A stretch of 44,375 nucleotides of DNA from an uncultured bacterium (GTDB lineage Bacteria; Bacillota; Clostridia; Oscillospirales; Acutalibacteraceae). The position numbers and the translations under genes are program-made. Below are positions 33,042-41,461 of the stretch, piece after piece. The stretch spans positions 1 through 44,375 of the forward strand of contig CASDTH010000002.1 in assembly GCA_949283655.1 (NCBI GenBank). The letters run 5' to 3'. The stretch's first letter is position 1; the number at the start of each line of letters is the position of its first letter. The notes under the pieces were generated by a model, which saw only the letters and a program-made list of their open reading frames with translations, searched no databases and had not been told where the DNA came from.

Positions 33042-33614
33042 ATGAATGAAATTACCGCCGGCTTTGCGATGTGCGGTTCCTTTTGCACCTTCTCCAAGGT
33101 GCTTCCCCAGATGCGGGCACTGTTGGAGAAGGGCTTGCATCTTGTGCCCATCATGTCGCAGGCGGCTTACAGCATAGATACCCGTTTTGGGAAAGCGGCC
33201 GATTTCCGCACGGAAATTGAAGAGATGTGCGGTGAAAGCATCATTCACACGTTGTTTGATGCGGAACCAATCGGCCCGAAAAAGCTTTTGGATATTCTGA
33301 TCATCGCCCCGTGCACGGGCAACACGATTGGAAAGCTTGCCAACGGCATCACAGATACGCCGGTTACGTTGGCGGCGAAGGCGCACCTGCGCAATAACCG
33401 CCCGGTGCTCATTGGCGTTTCTACCAACGATGCCCTGGGCGCAGCGGCAAAAAATATCGGCCAGCTGATGAATTATAAAAATATTTATCTGATTCCCATG
33501 CGGCAGGACGATTGCTTTAAAAAGCCGAATTCCATTGTCGCGGATTTTACCAAAACCTATGACGCTGCGATGGCAGCCCTCAAGGGCGAGCAGCTTCAGC
33601 CAGTGCTGGTTTAG
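33042..33614 (+). CDS. dpaB: Dipicolinate synthase subunit B (SpoVFB)
   Basis: The 190-residue flavoprotein-like subunit completes dipicolinate synthase. It has the flavoprotein-family start GFAMCGSFCTFSKVLPQMRA, then VPIMSQAAYSIDTRFGKA, LLDILIIAPCTGNTIGKLANGITDTPV and ALGAAAKNIGQLMNYKNIYL. These match SpoVFB closely. AAAAGGAG lies nine bases before ATG 33042. The order dpaA-dpaB is that of Bacillus and many Clostridia. It shows the organism makes DPA with the dedicated enzyme, unlike Clostridia that use EtfA. Confidence 0.96.
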   Translation: MNEITAGFAMCGSFCTFSKVLPQMRALLEKGLHLVPIMSQAAYSIDTRFGKAADFRTEIEEMCGESIIHTLFDAEPIGPKKLLDILIIAPCTGNTIGKLANGITDTPVTLAAKAHLRNNRPVLIGVSTNDALGAAAKNIGQLMNYKNIYLIPMRQDDCFKKPNSIVADFTKTYDAAMAALKGEQLQPVLV

Positions 33615-33658
33615 GCGCTGCCTGAGCCGCCGCCACTGCCCGCCAGTAAGAGCAAAAG

Positions 33659-33701
33659 GCCGGGAGGCCTGTGGCGCAGCCCTATGCGCCAGCCTCCCGG
33701 C
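33659..33701 (+). terminator. Terminator of the dpaA-dpaB unit
   Basis: A 10-bp stem (33659-33668 with 33692-33701) encloses a second pair TGGCGCA/TGCGCCA, giving a long hairpin; T-rich sequence follows at 33710-33717. Confidence 0.65.
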
Positions 33702-33839
33702 TTGCGGTGCCTCTTTTTCGAAATGGAAATCTACGCTCCACCCATGCTGCCCAAACGCATGAGAAATGCAGCCTTTGCACGGGAAACAGGCTTTTTTGAA
33801 TTCGTAAACTGGTCAAAATGCAGGATTTTTATTTTAATG

Positions 33840-33868
33840 TTGCAAATTTCAGGAAAATCGGGTACTAT
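33840..33868 (+). promoter_or_regulatory. Promoter of the aminotransferase gene
   Basis: TTGCAA (33840-33845) and TACTAT (33863-33868) are 17 bp apart, 48 bp upstream of the start. Confidence 0.65.
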
Positions 33869-33916
33869 ATCACTAGATTTCGGCTGACTGGTGCAGCCGG
33901 TTTAGGAGGAGTTTTC

Positions 33917-35194
33917 ATGCCGGTTTTTCAGGAGATGAGCAGGGAGGCGCTGGAAGCGCAGAAGGCGGCGCTTTTGAAGGAGTATGAGGCGTTTCAGGCA
34001 AAGGGGCTGAAGCTGGATATGTCCCGCGGCAAGCCGGGCGCGGATCAGCTTGACCTCTCCATGAAGATGCTTGACGTGCTGGGTCCCAACGATGATATGA
34101 AAGCGGAAAACGGGATGGACTGCCGCAACTATGGCGTGCTGGACGGCATCCCTGAGTGCAAGCGGCTGTTTGCTGAGTTGATGGGCGTTGATCCGAAAAA
34201 TATCATCGTCGGCGGCAATTCGAGCCTGAATATGATGTTCGACTATGTTTCCCAGTGCATGACGCACGGCGCCGGCAGCACCCCCTGGGGCCGGCTGGAA
34301 AAGGTGAAATTCGCCTGCCCGGTGCCGGGATATGACCGCCATTTTGGCGTATGCGAATATTTTGGGATCGAGATGATCAACATCCCGATGCTGGAGGACG
34401 GCCCGGATATGGAGCTGCTGGAGGAGGTCGTGAAGGATCCGGCGGTCAAGGGCATGTTCTGCGTGCCGAAGTATTCCAACCCCGAGGGCAAAACCTACTC
34501 CGACGAGGTCGTGCGCCGCATGGCCGCAATGGAGACGGGGGCAGAGGATTTCCGCATCATCTGGGATAACGCCTATTGCGTCCATGATTTGACGGATACG
34601 CCCGATGAGGTGCTCAACATGCTTGATGAGTGCACGAAGGCAGGCCACCCGGACCGCGTCATCATGGTGGCCTCCACCTCCAAGATCAGCTTCCCCGGCG
34701 CGGGCGTCGCTGTGATGGCGGCCTCCGATGCAAATATCGCTAGGATCAAGCAGCGTATGGCATCCCAGACGATTGGCTATGATAAGCTTAACCAGCTGCG
34801 TCACGTCCGTTTCTTTCAGGATGCGGAGGGTATTCGCGCGCAGATGAGGCGCCATGCGGCTATCCTGCGGCCGAAGTTCCAGGCCGTGCTCGATGCGTTT
34901 GAGAAAGAGCTTGGCGGCAAGGGCATCGCCTCCTGGAACCGGCCGAATGGCGGCTATTTCATCAGCCTCGATGTGCTGGAGGGCTGCGCAAAACGTGTGG
35001 GCGTGCTCTGCAAGGAGGCTGGCGTTACGCTCACCACCCCCGGCGCAACTTACCCCTATGGAAAGGACCCAGCGGACCGCAACATCCGCATCGCCCCCAC
35101 GCTCCCGCCCGTGGCGGAGCTGGAGCAGGCGGTGGCGCTGCTGTGCGTGTGCGTGCAGATTGCAGCATGTGAAAAGCTGATGGAGAGTAAATAA
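33917..35194 (+). CDS. MocR-type class I aminotransferase (AspAT Ic-like)
   Basis: The 425-residue PLP enzyme has LDMSRGKPGADQLDLSM near the start, NYGVLDGIPECKRLFAEL, CPVPGYDRHFGVCEYFGIEM and KYSNPEGKTYSDEVVRRM. The aldimine Lys lies in MVASTSKISFPGAGVAVM, and WNRPNGGYFISLDV is near the end. This pattern is the family often annotated as aspartate aminotransferase of subgroup Ic or alanine-glyoxylate type (PF12897); it has no DNA-binding domain. ATG 33917 follows TAGGAGGAG by eight bases. Own promoter and terminator make it a single-gene unit. Likely substrates are aspartate and 2-oxoglutarate, unproven. Confidence 0.9.
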   Translation: MPVFQEMSREALEAQKAALLKEYEAFQAKGLKLDMSRGKPGADQLDLSMKMLDVLGPNDDMKAENGMDCRNYGVLDGIPECKRLFAELMGVDPKNIIVGGNSSLNMMFDYVSQCMTHGAGSTPWGRLEKVKFACPVPGYDRHFGVCEYFGIEMINIPMLEDGPDMELLEEVVKDPAVKGMFCVPKYSNPEGKTYSDEVVRRMAAMETGAEDFRIIWDNAYCVHDLTDTPDEVLNMLDECTKAGHPDRVIMVASTSKISFPGAGVAVMAASDANIARIKQRMASQTIGYDKLNQLRHVRFFQDAEGIRAQMRRHAAILRPKFQAVLDAFEKELGGKGIASWNRPNGGYFISLDVLEGCAKRVGVLCKEAGVTLTTPGATYPYGKDPADRNIRIAPTLPPVAELEQAVALLCVCVQIAACEKLMESK

Positions 35195-35225
35195 GAGGAT
35201 GTTTCGCATCGATTCCTGTGATATC

Positions 35226-35265
35226 ATTCCCTCGGGGAAGGCAGTCTTGCTTTCCCCGAGGGAAT
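35226..35265 (+). terminator. Terminator of the aminotransferase gene
   Basis: A 14-bp perfect stem (35226-35239 with 35252-35265) followed by CTTTATAA, 31 bp after the stop codon. Confidence 0.8.
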
Positions 35266-35690
35266 CTTTATAAGCCCTCCAGGCAGTACAGCGACTCTTA
35301 CAAATTTATTACGATTATGGAATCATATTGATATTCCTCTCAAAACATTGTAATATACAAGCAGAAAATGCCGTGCTTCCCTGTGAGTTGTGATCAGAAT
35401 TGCGTTGATCCAGGCCGGCGTGGTGCAGATAGAGGCAGCCGTGACGAATGCAGGCGGCGGGCCGGTTGCATACTGCTGCCGGAATCACCGGGGCTGCATT
35501 TTGGAGATTGCAGCTGCACGGCTCCACAGCTTTGTCGAAGAAGTCCGTTCCGGTAATCACGCCAGAGCGGACTTTTCATGAGATAATAAAAGAACGCAAC
35601 GGAAAGCAGCGAAAGAACTAATGCATGTTTTCCTCTCGCCGATATGAAGCTTACGAATGGTATTTCGTCAAATCTACACTTTGAAAAACA
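35266..35690. other. Gene-free AT-rich stretch before the peptide gene
   Basis: Short frames at 35315-35581 on both strands have no ribosome site or family motif. I see no RNA gene or repeat here. Confidence 0.5.
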
Positions 35691-35695
35691 TTGCC

Positions 35696-35723
35696 GAATA
35701 TTCGTTATTTTGAACGAATATTC
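35696..35723. promoter_or_regulatory. Operator-like palindrome upstream of the peptide promoter
   Basis: GAATATTCGTT (35696-35706) and its perfect complement AACGAATATTC (35713-35723) flank a 6-bp spacer. Each arm itself holds the palindrome GAATATTC. It lies 35 bp upstream of the -35 box of the peptide gene. No transcription would end here (AT-rich, no run of T), so a dimeric repressor or activator site is the best reading. Confidence 0.6.
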
Positions 35724-35757
35724 TATTTATATGTTGAAAAAAGATAGAGAAAAATAC

Positions 35758-35785
35758 TTGATTTTTTCAAAAAAGGTGATACAAT
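35758..35785 (+). promoter_or_regulatory. Promoter of the 21-residue peptide gene
   Basis: TTGATT (35758-35763) and TACAAT (35780-35785) with 16-bp spacing; the ribosome site AAAGGAGG follows 46 bp later. Confidence 0.75.
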
Positions 35786-35847
35786 AAAAACAAATAGAGG
35801 GCCGGTGCGTGAAGCTCTTTTGATCAGGATAAAGGAGGTGCCAAGAC

Positions 35848-35913
35848 ATGGCGGCTTGGTTGGTAAAGGCGTTTCTGCATATTGTGAAGCTGATTGCAAA
35901 GCTTTTCATCTGA
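35848..35913 (+). CDS. 21-residue amphipathic cationic peptide (PSM-alpha-like), new small gene
   Basis: ATG 35848 is preceded by a near-perfect ribosome site AAAGGAGGTG at seven bases. It opens a 21-codon frame ending TGA 35911-35913. The peptide begins MAAWLVKAFL and ends KLIAKLFI. Its charged residues are Lys7, His11, Lys14 and Lys18, spaced 4, 3 and 4, so on a helix they form one polar stripe with all other residues hydrophobic. Net charge is about +3 and there is no acidic residue or leader. Length and design resemble staphylococcal phenol-soluble modulins of the alpha class or a small membrane toxin. Own promoter upstream and an 18-bp terminator 17 bp downstream isolate it. Function is inferred only; no transporter or antisense RNA is seen beside it. 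Confidence 0.7.
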   Translation: MAAWLVKAFLHIVKLIAKLFI

Positions 35914-35930
35914 TTGCGGTAGCGGATCAC

Positions 35931-35978
35931 AAAAAAGAGTGTTGCAGATGGGTGTTCCAGTCTGCAACACTCTTTTTT
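35931..35978 (+). terminator. Perfect terminator of the peptide gene
   Basis: An 18-bp perfect stem (35931-35948 with 35961-35978) begins in six A and ends in six T, 17 bp after the peptide stop codon. It can act in both directions. Confidence 0.95.
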
Positions 35979-35993
35979 ATGCCGAAAAGTGCA

Positions 35994-36023
35994 TGGACAG
36001 AGCGAGGCAGTGATCGGTATACT
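35994..36023 (+). promoter_or_regulatory. Promoter of the GH5 gene
   Basis: TGGACA (35994-35999) and TATACT (36018-36023) are 18 bp apart, 42 bp before the GH5 start and just past the peptide terminator, so GH5 is not dependent on the peptide promoter. Confidence 0.6.
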
Positions 36024-36065
36024 ATAGATAGAAGCTCTAAAAATGAAGGGAAAGACAAATAATTT

Positions 36066-37562
36066 ATGGAACAAATCATCACAGCTGGCCGCAGATTTCT
36101 GGATTCGTTCCGTCGGGAACGAATTTTCAACGGCGTGAATCTGGTGTATAAAAACGATGATGATCCCAAAGCCGGCCGCAAGCCGGTGCGCAGCTATATT
36201 CCCACCTGGCAGCCATATGAAATTCAAGCGCTGGCGCAGCGGGGAATCAATATGGTTCGGCTGGGGCTGATCTGGGCTGCTGTGGAGCCGCAGCCCGGCG
36301 TTTATGATGACAGCTATCTTCAAAAGATTCGGGAGTATGCGCAGTTGTGCGCGCAGAATGGCATGTATGTGTTTCTGGACATGCATCAGGATCTTTACAG
36401 CGACCTTTACGGGGATGGCGCGCCGGAGTGGGCGACGATTTCAGATGGCGCGGAGTATGAAAAGCCGCTGTTCGTCTGGGCGGAAGGCTATTTCACAGGG
36501 GAAGCGGTGCACACAGCCTACGATCATTTCTGGGCCAACGACAAAGCGGCGGATGGCGTCGGGCTGCTCGACCACTTTGCCGCGATGTGGAAGCATGTGG
36601 CCGCTTTCTTTGCGGATTGCCCCAATCTTTTTGGATTTGATATTTTAAATGAGCCTTTCCCTGGCACAACCGGGGGAACGGTATTCTGGACGCTTGTCAA
36701 CAAAATGTGCGAGGTCTTAGGCCGTGAAACGGGAAGGTTGGTGCAGGTTTTTGAGCTTGCAGGCGTGCTGGGCGACCCGGAGCATCTGAAAAAGCTTTTG
36801 GATGTGGCGGAGGATCCGGCTCTGTTCAAAGAGGTGGTGATGAGCGCGGCTGAGCATATCCAGGCGTTTGATACCGAGGTGTACGCTCCGTTTTTCCAAA
36901 AGGTCGCCGCCGCTATCCGGGAGGCGACGCCGCACGGCATTATGCTGATGGAGAATTGCTACTATTCCAATCTGGGAATTCCGTGCTCCACGCCGCGCCT
37001 CATTTATCCGGATGGGCAAGAGGAGACGCATTTTGCCTTTGTGCCGCACGGCTATGATTTGATGGTGGATACAAAGGCCTATAAGGCGGCCAGCAACAAG
37101 CGTGTGGATGTGATCTTTGCAGAGCATAAGCGCACGCAGGAGCGGCTTAATTGCCCGGTGCTCGTAGGAGAATGGGGCGCGGGAGATGGCACAGAGGATG
37201 AAATATCACATCTGGCGCATTTGCTAGAAACATTTGACCAAAACCTTTGGAGCCAGACCTATTGGGCTTATGGCACAGATAAGCTGGATAAACCGCTGAT
37301 GAAGCTGCTCTCCCGCCCCTATCCGCAGGCGGTGACCGGTGAAATCCGCCATTTTGGCTATGATAGGGAGCAGCGGCGCTTTACGCTGGAGTATGAGCAG
37401 CGCGAGGCCTTTACGGCGCCGACGGTTATCTATCTCCCGCAGGCGTTCCGGGCCATTGAAACAGATGGTAGCTATCGTGTGGAGCAGCTGCCGGGCAGCC
37501 CTGCGGCGAAGCTCTTGCTCACCACGGCCCCCGGTACGCATCGGGTCAGCATTCAGTTTTAA
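36066..37562 (+). CDS. GH5 glycoside hydrolase, endoglycoceramidase-like
   Basis: The 498-residue protein has no signal peptide. The TIM barrel starts at RERIFNGVNLVYKNDDDP; the segment GMYVFLDMHQDLYSD is typical of endoglycoceramidase-type GH5 enzymes. The acid/base Glu lies in FDILNEPFPG (196) and the nucleophile Glu in VLVGEWGAGDG (369). The last 80 residues form a beta-sandwich like the GH5 C-terminal domain (RRFTLEYEQREAF). Retaining hydrolysis of a beta-glycosidic bond is expected. Likely substrates are glycosphingolipid-type or other aryl/alkyl beta-glycosides that enter the cell. A weak AAGGGAAAG site precedes ATG 36066. GH5, the symporter and the DUF4832 protein form a likely glycan locus. 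Confidence 0.9.
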   Translation: MEQIITAGRRFLDSFRRERIFNGVNLVYKNDDDPKAGRKPVRSYIPTWQPYEIQALAQRGINMVRLGLIWAAVEPQPGVYDDSYLQKIREYAQLCAQNGMYVFLDMHQDLYSDLYGDGAPEWATISDGAEYEKPLFVWAEGYFTGEAVHTAYDHFWANDKAADGVGLLDHFAAMWKHVAAFFADCPNLFGFDILNEPFPGTTGGTVFWTLVNKMCEVLGRETGRLVQVFELAGVLGDPEHLKKLLDVAEDPALFKEVVMSAAEHIQAFDTEVYAPFFQKVAAAIREATPHGIMLMENCYYSNLGIPCSTPRLIYPDGQEETHFAFVPHGYDLMVDTKAYKAASNKRVDVIFAEHKRTQERLNCPVLVGEWGAGDGTEDEISHLAHLLETFDQNLWSQTYWAYGTDKLDKPLMKLLSRPYPQAVTGEIRHFGYDREQRRFTLEYEQREAFTAPTVIYLPQAFRAIETDGSYRVEQLPGSPAAKLLLTTAPGTHRVSIQF

Positions 37563-37600
37563 GAGGAATGCGCCCCTTGTTAAAAAAGCATTGGCATGAT

Positions 37601-37639
37601 AAAAACGGCACTCTGCCCGCAAAGCAGAGCGCCGTTTTT
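37601..37639. terminator. Bidirectional terminator between GH5 and the GPH symporter
   Basis: AAAAACGGC...GCCGTTTTT with an inner CTCTGC/GCAGAG pair (37601-37639) is flanked by A and T runs and separates two convergent genes. Confidence 0.9.
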
Positions 37640-37667
37640 CGTTTTAAAGGTTGGGTGGCGGGAGCGC

Positions 37668-39086
37668 TTATTCTTCCGCAGTGCTTGCGGCATCCTCCTG
37701 CGCATGCTTTTCTGTGATGAAGGCTGTGACCTCCTCCATGCGCTCCTTGCTGAGCTTATATTTTCTGGAGAAGACGATCAGCGACAGCAGCACAAATACC
37801 GGTGGGATCACAAACATCATGGTGCAGATGGCGTTTTTAGCAGGCGCGGCCTGATGCACCAGAGCGCCGTCGTAATTGGAAAGCTGTAAACCGAAATTCA
37901 TAATCAGCGCCTGGATGGAATAGGCGACCTTAAGCAGCAAGCTCTTCATGGAGAAGACAATGGAATCCGTGCGGTAGCCGAGCTTAAATTCGCCGTAATC
38001 CACGATATCTGCAAGCATGATCGTCTCTGCGACGAACATGCAGCCGATTCCCATGCAACCGAGCACACCGAAAACGGCGAACAGGATGAACTGATTGAGC
38101 ACAGGGCCAAACAGACCCATGCCCAGGTAACCGGCGATTGAGAGCACCATCGCGCCTTTGATGACGCGGTTGCGCGTAAATTTCTTGGAGAGCACGGGCA
38201 GCAGAATCAGCCCGAGCGCCTGGCCCACACCGCCTATGATACCGAAGAGGGAGAAGAGATCACGTTTCTCCAGTACGGATTCAAAGTAGTAAATGCCAAG
38301 CCCGTTGGTCAGGTACCAGCCAGTGTTGAAAAGAATAGCGGTCAGGATAAAGATTAGCAGCTGATCATTATTTTTGATGGTGCGGAAGGCACGCGCGAGC
38401 GTAAAGCTTTCCTTTTTGCCGGGCTGTTCCCGAACAGTTTCTTTGGTGGTGAAGAAGGTCACCATGCAGCCAAGCACCAACAGCACGCCGCACACTGCAG
38501 CCCACCGGCTGTAGCCCACGGGCTGGCTGCCCTGCCCGAGAAGGTTATCGACCATCGGAACGGTCAGCACCACAATGACAATCTGACCAAAGCCGGAAAA
38601 AAAGCGCGGGAATGTCGCCGCCAAATTGCGCTCCTGCGGGTCACTTGTCAACGCGGGAACCATCGACCAGTAAGGAATATCCACGATTGTGTAGGACATC
38701 CCCCAGAAGACATACATCACCGCAACGTAGATATACAGGCCGATGTTGACCTCACTGCCGGAGACAGAAAATCCGGGGTTTGTAAACAAAAAGACAAGCA
38801 CGATCGCGTTGAGGATCGCGCCGGTGAGGATCCAGGGGCGGAATTTGCCGGCCCGCGAGCGGGTGTTATCGACAATGGTGCCCATCATAGGGTCGTTAAT
38901 GCCATCCCAGATGCGCGCACAAAAGGCGACCACGCCGACAAAGGCGGAGTTGATCAGCAACACATCCGTCAGGTAATTGTTCAAAAACGAGTTGAACAGG
39001 CCATAGCTCAAATCCATGCCGATGGCCCCAACACCATAGCCAAGGTATTTGCGCAGAATTTCCTTGGTGCGCTTGGTTTTCTCCAT
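37668..39086 (-). CDS. GPH-family sugar:cation symporter (MFS)
   Basis: The 472-residue protein is a 12-helix symporter of the glycoside-pentoside-hexuronide family (MelB, UidB, YicJ type). It shows LGYGVGAIGMDLSYGLFNSF, the diagnostic cytoplasmic loop DPMMGTIVDNTRSRAGKFRPW and YWSMVPALTSDPQERN. It moves glycosides into the cell with Na+ or H+. I chose ATG 39086 because GGAGGAAAGA lies just upstream; a longer frame from 39128 has no ribosome site. It shares a 206-bp divergent control region with the DUF4874/DUF4832 gene. Substrate inferred as a glycoside used by the GH5 and GH95 enzymes. Confidence 0.93.
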   Translation of the reverse strand: MEKTKRTKEILRKYLGYGVGAIGMDLSYGLFNSFLNNYLTDVLLINSAFVGVVAFCARIWDGINDPMMGTIVDNTRSRAGKFRPWILTGAILNAIVLVFLFTNPGFSVSGSEVNIGLYIYVAVMYVFWGMSYTIVDIPYWSMVPALTSDPQERNLAATFPRFFSGFGQIVIVVLTVPMVDNLLGQGSQPVGYSRWAAVCGVLLVLGCMVTFFTTKETVREQPGKKESFTLARAFRTIKNNDQLLIFILTAILFNTGWYLTNGLGIYYFESVLEKRDLFSLFGIIGGVGQALGLILLPVLSKKFTRNRVIKGAMVLSIAGYLGMGLFGPVLNQFILFAVFGVLGCMGIGCMFVAETIMLADIVDYGEFKLGYRTDSIVFSMKSLLLKVAYSIQALIMNFGLQLSNYDGALVHQAAPAKNAICTMMFVIPPVFVLLSLIVFSRKYKLSKERMEEVTAFITEKHAQEDAASTAEE

Positions 39087-39134
39087 TCTCTTTCCTCCAA
39101 ATGTAAGGTCTTGAAATAATGAGTGCATGTTTCT

Positions 39135-39163
39135 ATTGTAGCCGTTCCATCCGTTTCCGTCAA
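39135..39163 (-). promoter_or_regulatory. Promoter of the GPH symporter
   Basis: On the minus strand TTGACG (39158-39163) and TACAAT (39135-39140) are separated by exactly 17 bp. Confidence 0.85.
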
Positions 39164-39179
39164 CAAAAAACTGCCAGCC

Positions 39180-39208
39180 TTGACACGCGCCTGCTCTCTA
39201 TTTACAAT
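39180..39208 (+). promoter_or_regulatory. Promoter of the DUF4874/DUF4832 gene
   Basis: A perfect TTGACA (39180-39185) and TACAAT (39203-39208) with 17-bp spacing. Its -35 box lies 16 bp from that of the divergent promoter, so a single protein could control both. Confidence 0.88.
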
Positions 39209-39292
39209 AAATTATAGAAAGATGAAGACGCCGGCCCGGCTAGAGCCGGTTAAGCATCCGCACGGCCTCGCTGTGGAAAGGAGCGGTTTTAG

Positions 39293-40699
39293 ATGGAGAT
39301 GCAAATACAGCCCCTGCCGGCAGGGCGGCAGGAAATGCTCGCTGGCAACCCGGATCGGGGCTTGAGGCTGGAGCTTTATATGGGGGATGAAATCTCCTGC
39401 GATGTGTTTGAGGTCAGCCGTATGGAGGATATGCAGGCGCATGTTACACAGATTGTGGAGCAAGGGATTGCCCGCTGTGCGCCAGAGCGCATTACCCTCG
39501 CGCAGGTGTATTTTTACCTGACCGGCTACCGGGGAAGGGAGATAGACGAGGCCGGCTTTCAGGCGATGCAGCTGTATTTTGATGCGCTGCGTGCGCATGG
39601 GCTTAAAGCACTGCTGCGTTTTGCCTACTCGACGGATACCGGCGTCAATGATGCGTCGCAATCGGATATACTGCGCCACATCGAGCAGCTGCGCCCGTTC
39701 CTGCTGCGCAACCAAGGCTCAATCCATGTGCTACAGGCAGGGCTGATCGGCGCATGGGGCGAGTGGCACAGCGAGAAAAAGCGCGTTAACCATAAAAAAG
39801 TGCTGCGTGCCCTGGCGGACGCCGCGCCGGAGGGGATGTATCTCCAGGTGCGCCTGCCAGGCTTTCTCCGCCTGCTTGGCAAACGCCACCCAGCCTATAG
39901 ACGCACAGGGCTGCATGATGATTCTTTCTTCGGCAACATTCAGGCAAAGCCCTATGGCAACGGCGGCTTTGACCCTGGTACACGCATGTACCGTACAGCG
40001 CTCGTCAAGGCGCCGGAGAGCCCGCAGGATGGCGAGCTCTATTGGAGCAGCTGGAACCGGGCGAACGATATTTATTGTGATGGGCTGCGCGCAGTGGAGC
40101 GGCTGGCGCAGCTGCATTTTACCTCCCTGAGCGCGGTGCATGGGTATAAGGATGACCCGGAAGAGGCTACTACTACGATGGGCCGCTGGAAACGCCAGCA
40201 GATCACGCCTGCGTGGCTGAAACAACAGGGGATCCCGTACGACACGGCCTGGTTTGCGGATGATGCCGGCGCGCCTGTGGAGCGCAATGTGTTCGACTAT
40301 GTACGCGAGCACCTCGGCTACCGTTTTCAGGCAAAGACGCTGCGTGTGGAGGGGGCGCTCACGCCGGGCGAAGCCATTGATGTGACTCTCACCATTGCGA
40401 ACTATGGGTTTGCAGCGGGCTTTCACCTGCATGCAGGCTTTGCGTTGCTGGATAAAGCTGGGCGCGTGCTCAGCGAGTATCCGGCCGGGGATCCGGCCCT
40501 TTGGCGTGCGGCGCAGCCCGGCGGGGCAGGGGAGGCGCCCGCTTATCAGGCGCAGGCGTATATTCTGCTGCCGCAGCGGCCGGGCCGTTACCGCCTTGCC
40601 TTTTACCTGCGCAATAGTGCAGGGCAATCTGCGCGGATGGCCAATGCGCTGGAATGGGCGAGCGGGTACCATATTTTAGTGCCGCTTTCTGTCGAATGA
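39293..40699 (+). CDS. DUF4874/DUF4832 TIM-barrel-like protein
   Basis: The 468-residue soluble protein starts with LPAGRQEMLAGNPDRGLRLELYMG, whose NPDRG (NPERG-like) element marks DUF4874 proteins. RFAYSTDTGVNDASQSDILR and GLIGAWGEWHSEKK follow, typical of the barrel and a likely acidic active site. The C-terminal domain DUF4832 has WFADDAGAPVERNVFDYV and a beta-sandwich LTIANYGFAAGFHLHAGFALL. The family is thought to be glycoside-hydrolase-related, with no proven substrate. It has no secretion signal, so it likely acts on imported glycans with GH5. AAAGGAG lies nine bases before ATG 39293. Confidence 0.88.
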   Translation: MEMQIQPLPAGRQEMLAGNPDRGLRLELYMGDEISCDVFEVSRMEDMQAHVTQIVEQGIARCAPERITLAQVYFYLTGYRGREIDEAGFQAMQLYFDALRAHGLKALLRFAYSTDTGVNDASQSDILRHIEQLRPFLLRNQGSIHVLQAGLIGAWGEWHSEKKRVNHKKVLRALADAAPEGMYLQVRLPGFLRLLGKRHPAYRRTGLHDDSFFGNIQAKPYGNGGFDPGTRMYRTALVKAPESPQDGELYWSSWNRANDIYCDGLRAVERLAQLHFTSLSAVHGYKDDPEEATTTMGRWKRQQITPAWLKQQGIPYDTAWFADDAGAPVERNVFDYVREHLGYRFQAKTLRVEGALTPGEAIDVTLTIANYGFAAGFHLHAGFALLDKAGRVLSEYPAGDPALWRAAQPGGAGEAPAYQAQAYILLPQRPGRYRLAFYLRNSAGQSARMANALEWASGYHILVPLSVE

Positions 40700-40757
40700 A
40701 TACGGGTCAAGCGGAGAGACAATTTGATTGGATGAGAAGATGGAAGGAGGCATAGGT

Positions 40758-41435
40758 ATGGAGCATATTGTTGAAATTAACGGGATTTCCATCCGCTATG
40801 AGCAGCAGGGACATGGCAGCCCGATCGTTTTGCTTCACGGCAACGGCGGCAACCACCACACCTTTGATGGCCTGATCGAGCGGTTGGCGGCATTCTATAC
40901 CGTTTACGCTCCGGATAGCAGGGGCCATGGAGAAAGTGGTAGATCCGGCCCGCTCTCCTATGAACAGCTTGCAAGCGATATCGCCTGCTTTATACAGACA
41001 CTTGGGCTGCACAGGCCCGCGCTGTATGGGTTTAGCGATGGCGGAATCATCGGCTTGCTGGTTGCGTCCGGCTGGCCTGGGTTGCTCAGCCGGCTGGCGG
41101 TGAGCGGGGCGAATTCCACTCCCAAAGGACTGAAGGCCCATGTGCGTGCAGGTTACAGACTGCTCTATGCGATAGGCCACTGTGAGCGCATTGGTATGAT
41201 GTTGCATGGCCCGGCCTTGACAAAGGAGCTGCTTGCACAGATCGACATTCCGGTGTTGGTGTTGGCTGGCAGCAGGGATATGATCCGCGAGGAGGACACG
41301 CGCTTTATTGCTGCGCAGATTCCGTATGCGCAGCTGTGCATTCTGCCCGGCGAAGGACATGGAAGCTATGTGCACAAGCCTGAGCAGATTTCTGCACTGT
41401 TGTTGCCTTTTTTGGGCGCAGAGGGCGCCAGGTAG
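40758..41435 (+). CDS. Alpha/beta hydrolase
   Basis: The 225-residue enzyme has the alpha/beta hydrolase fold: oxyanion segment VLLHGNGGNHHTF, nucleophile elbow GFSDGG (Ser), acid Asp in VLAGSRDMI and catalytic His in LPGEGHGSYVHKP. The lid between about 115 and 155 is short. Possible substrates are small esters, including sugar acetyl groups or lipid esters. ATG 40758 follows GGAAGGAGG at eight bases; a start at 40728 is in frame but lacks one. It is the last host gene before the mobile element and lies 58 bp behind the DUF4832 gene, likely co-transcribed. Confidence 0.93.
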   Translation: MEHIVEINGISIRYEQQGHGSPIVLLHGNGGNHHTFDGLIERLAAFYTVYAPDSRGHGESGRSGPLSYEQLASDIACFIQTLGLHRPALYGFSDGGIIGLLVASGWPGLLSRLAVSGANSTPKGLKAHVRAGYRLLYAIGHCERIGMMLHGPALTKELLAQIDIPVLVLAGSRDMIREEDTRFIAAQIPYAQLCILPGEGHGSYVHKPEQISALLLPFLGAEGAR

Positions 41436-41461
41436 CAGTCTCCTTTCTTTCGCCTTGAGTT

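Noticed and set aside
33902..35227. 441-residue minus-strand frame antisense to the aminotransferase
   Set aside because: The plus frame has a ribosome site, promoter and clear PLP-enzyme motifs. The minus frame is His-rich and motif-free, as expected for a GC-rich shadow.
35805..36062. 85-residue plus-strand frame over the peptide gene
   Set aside because: It is in another frame than the 21-codon gene, crosses the 18-bp terminator and has no ribosome site at its start.
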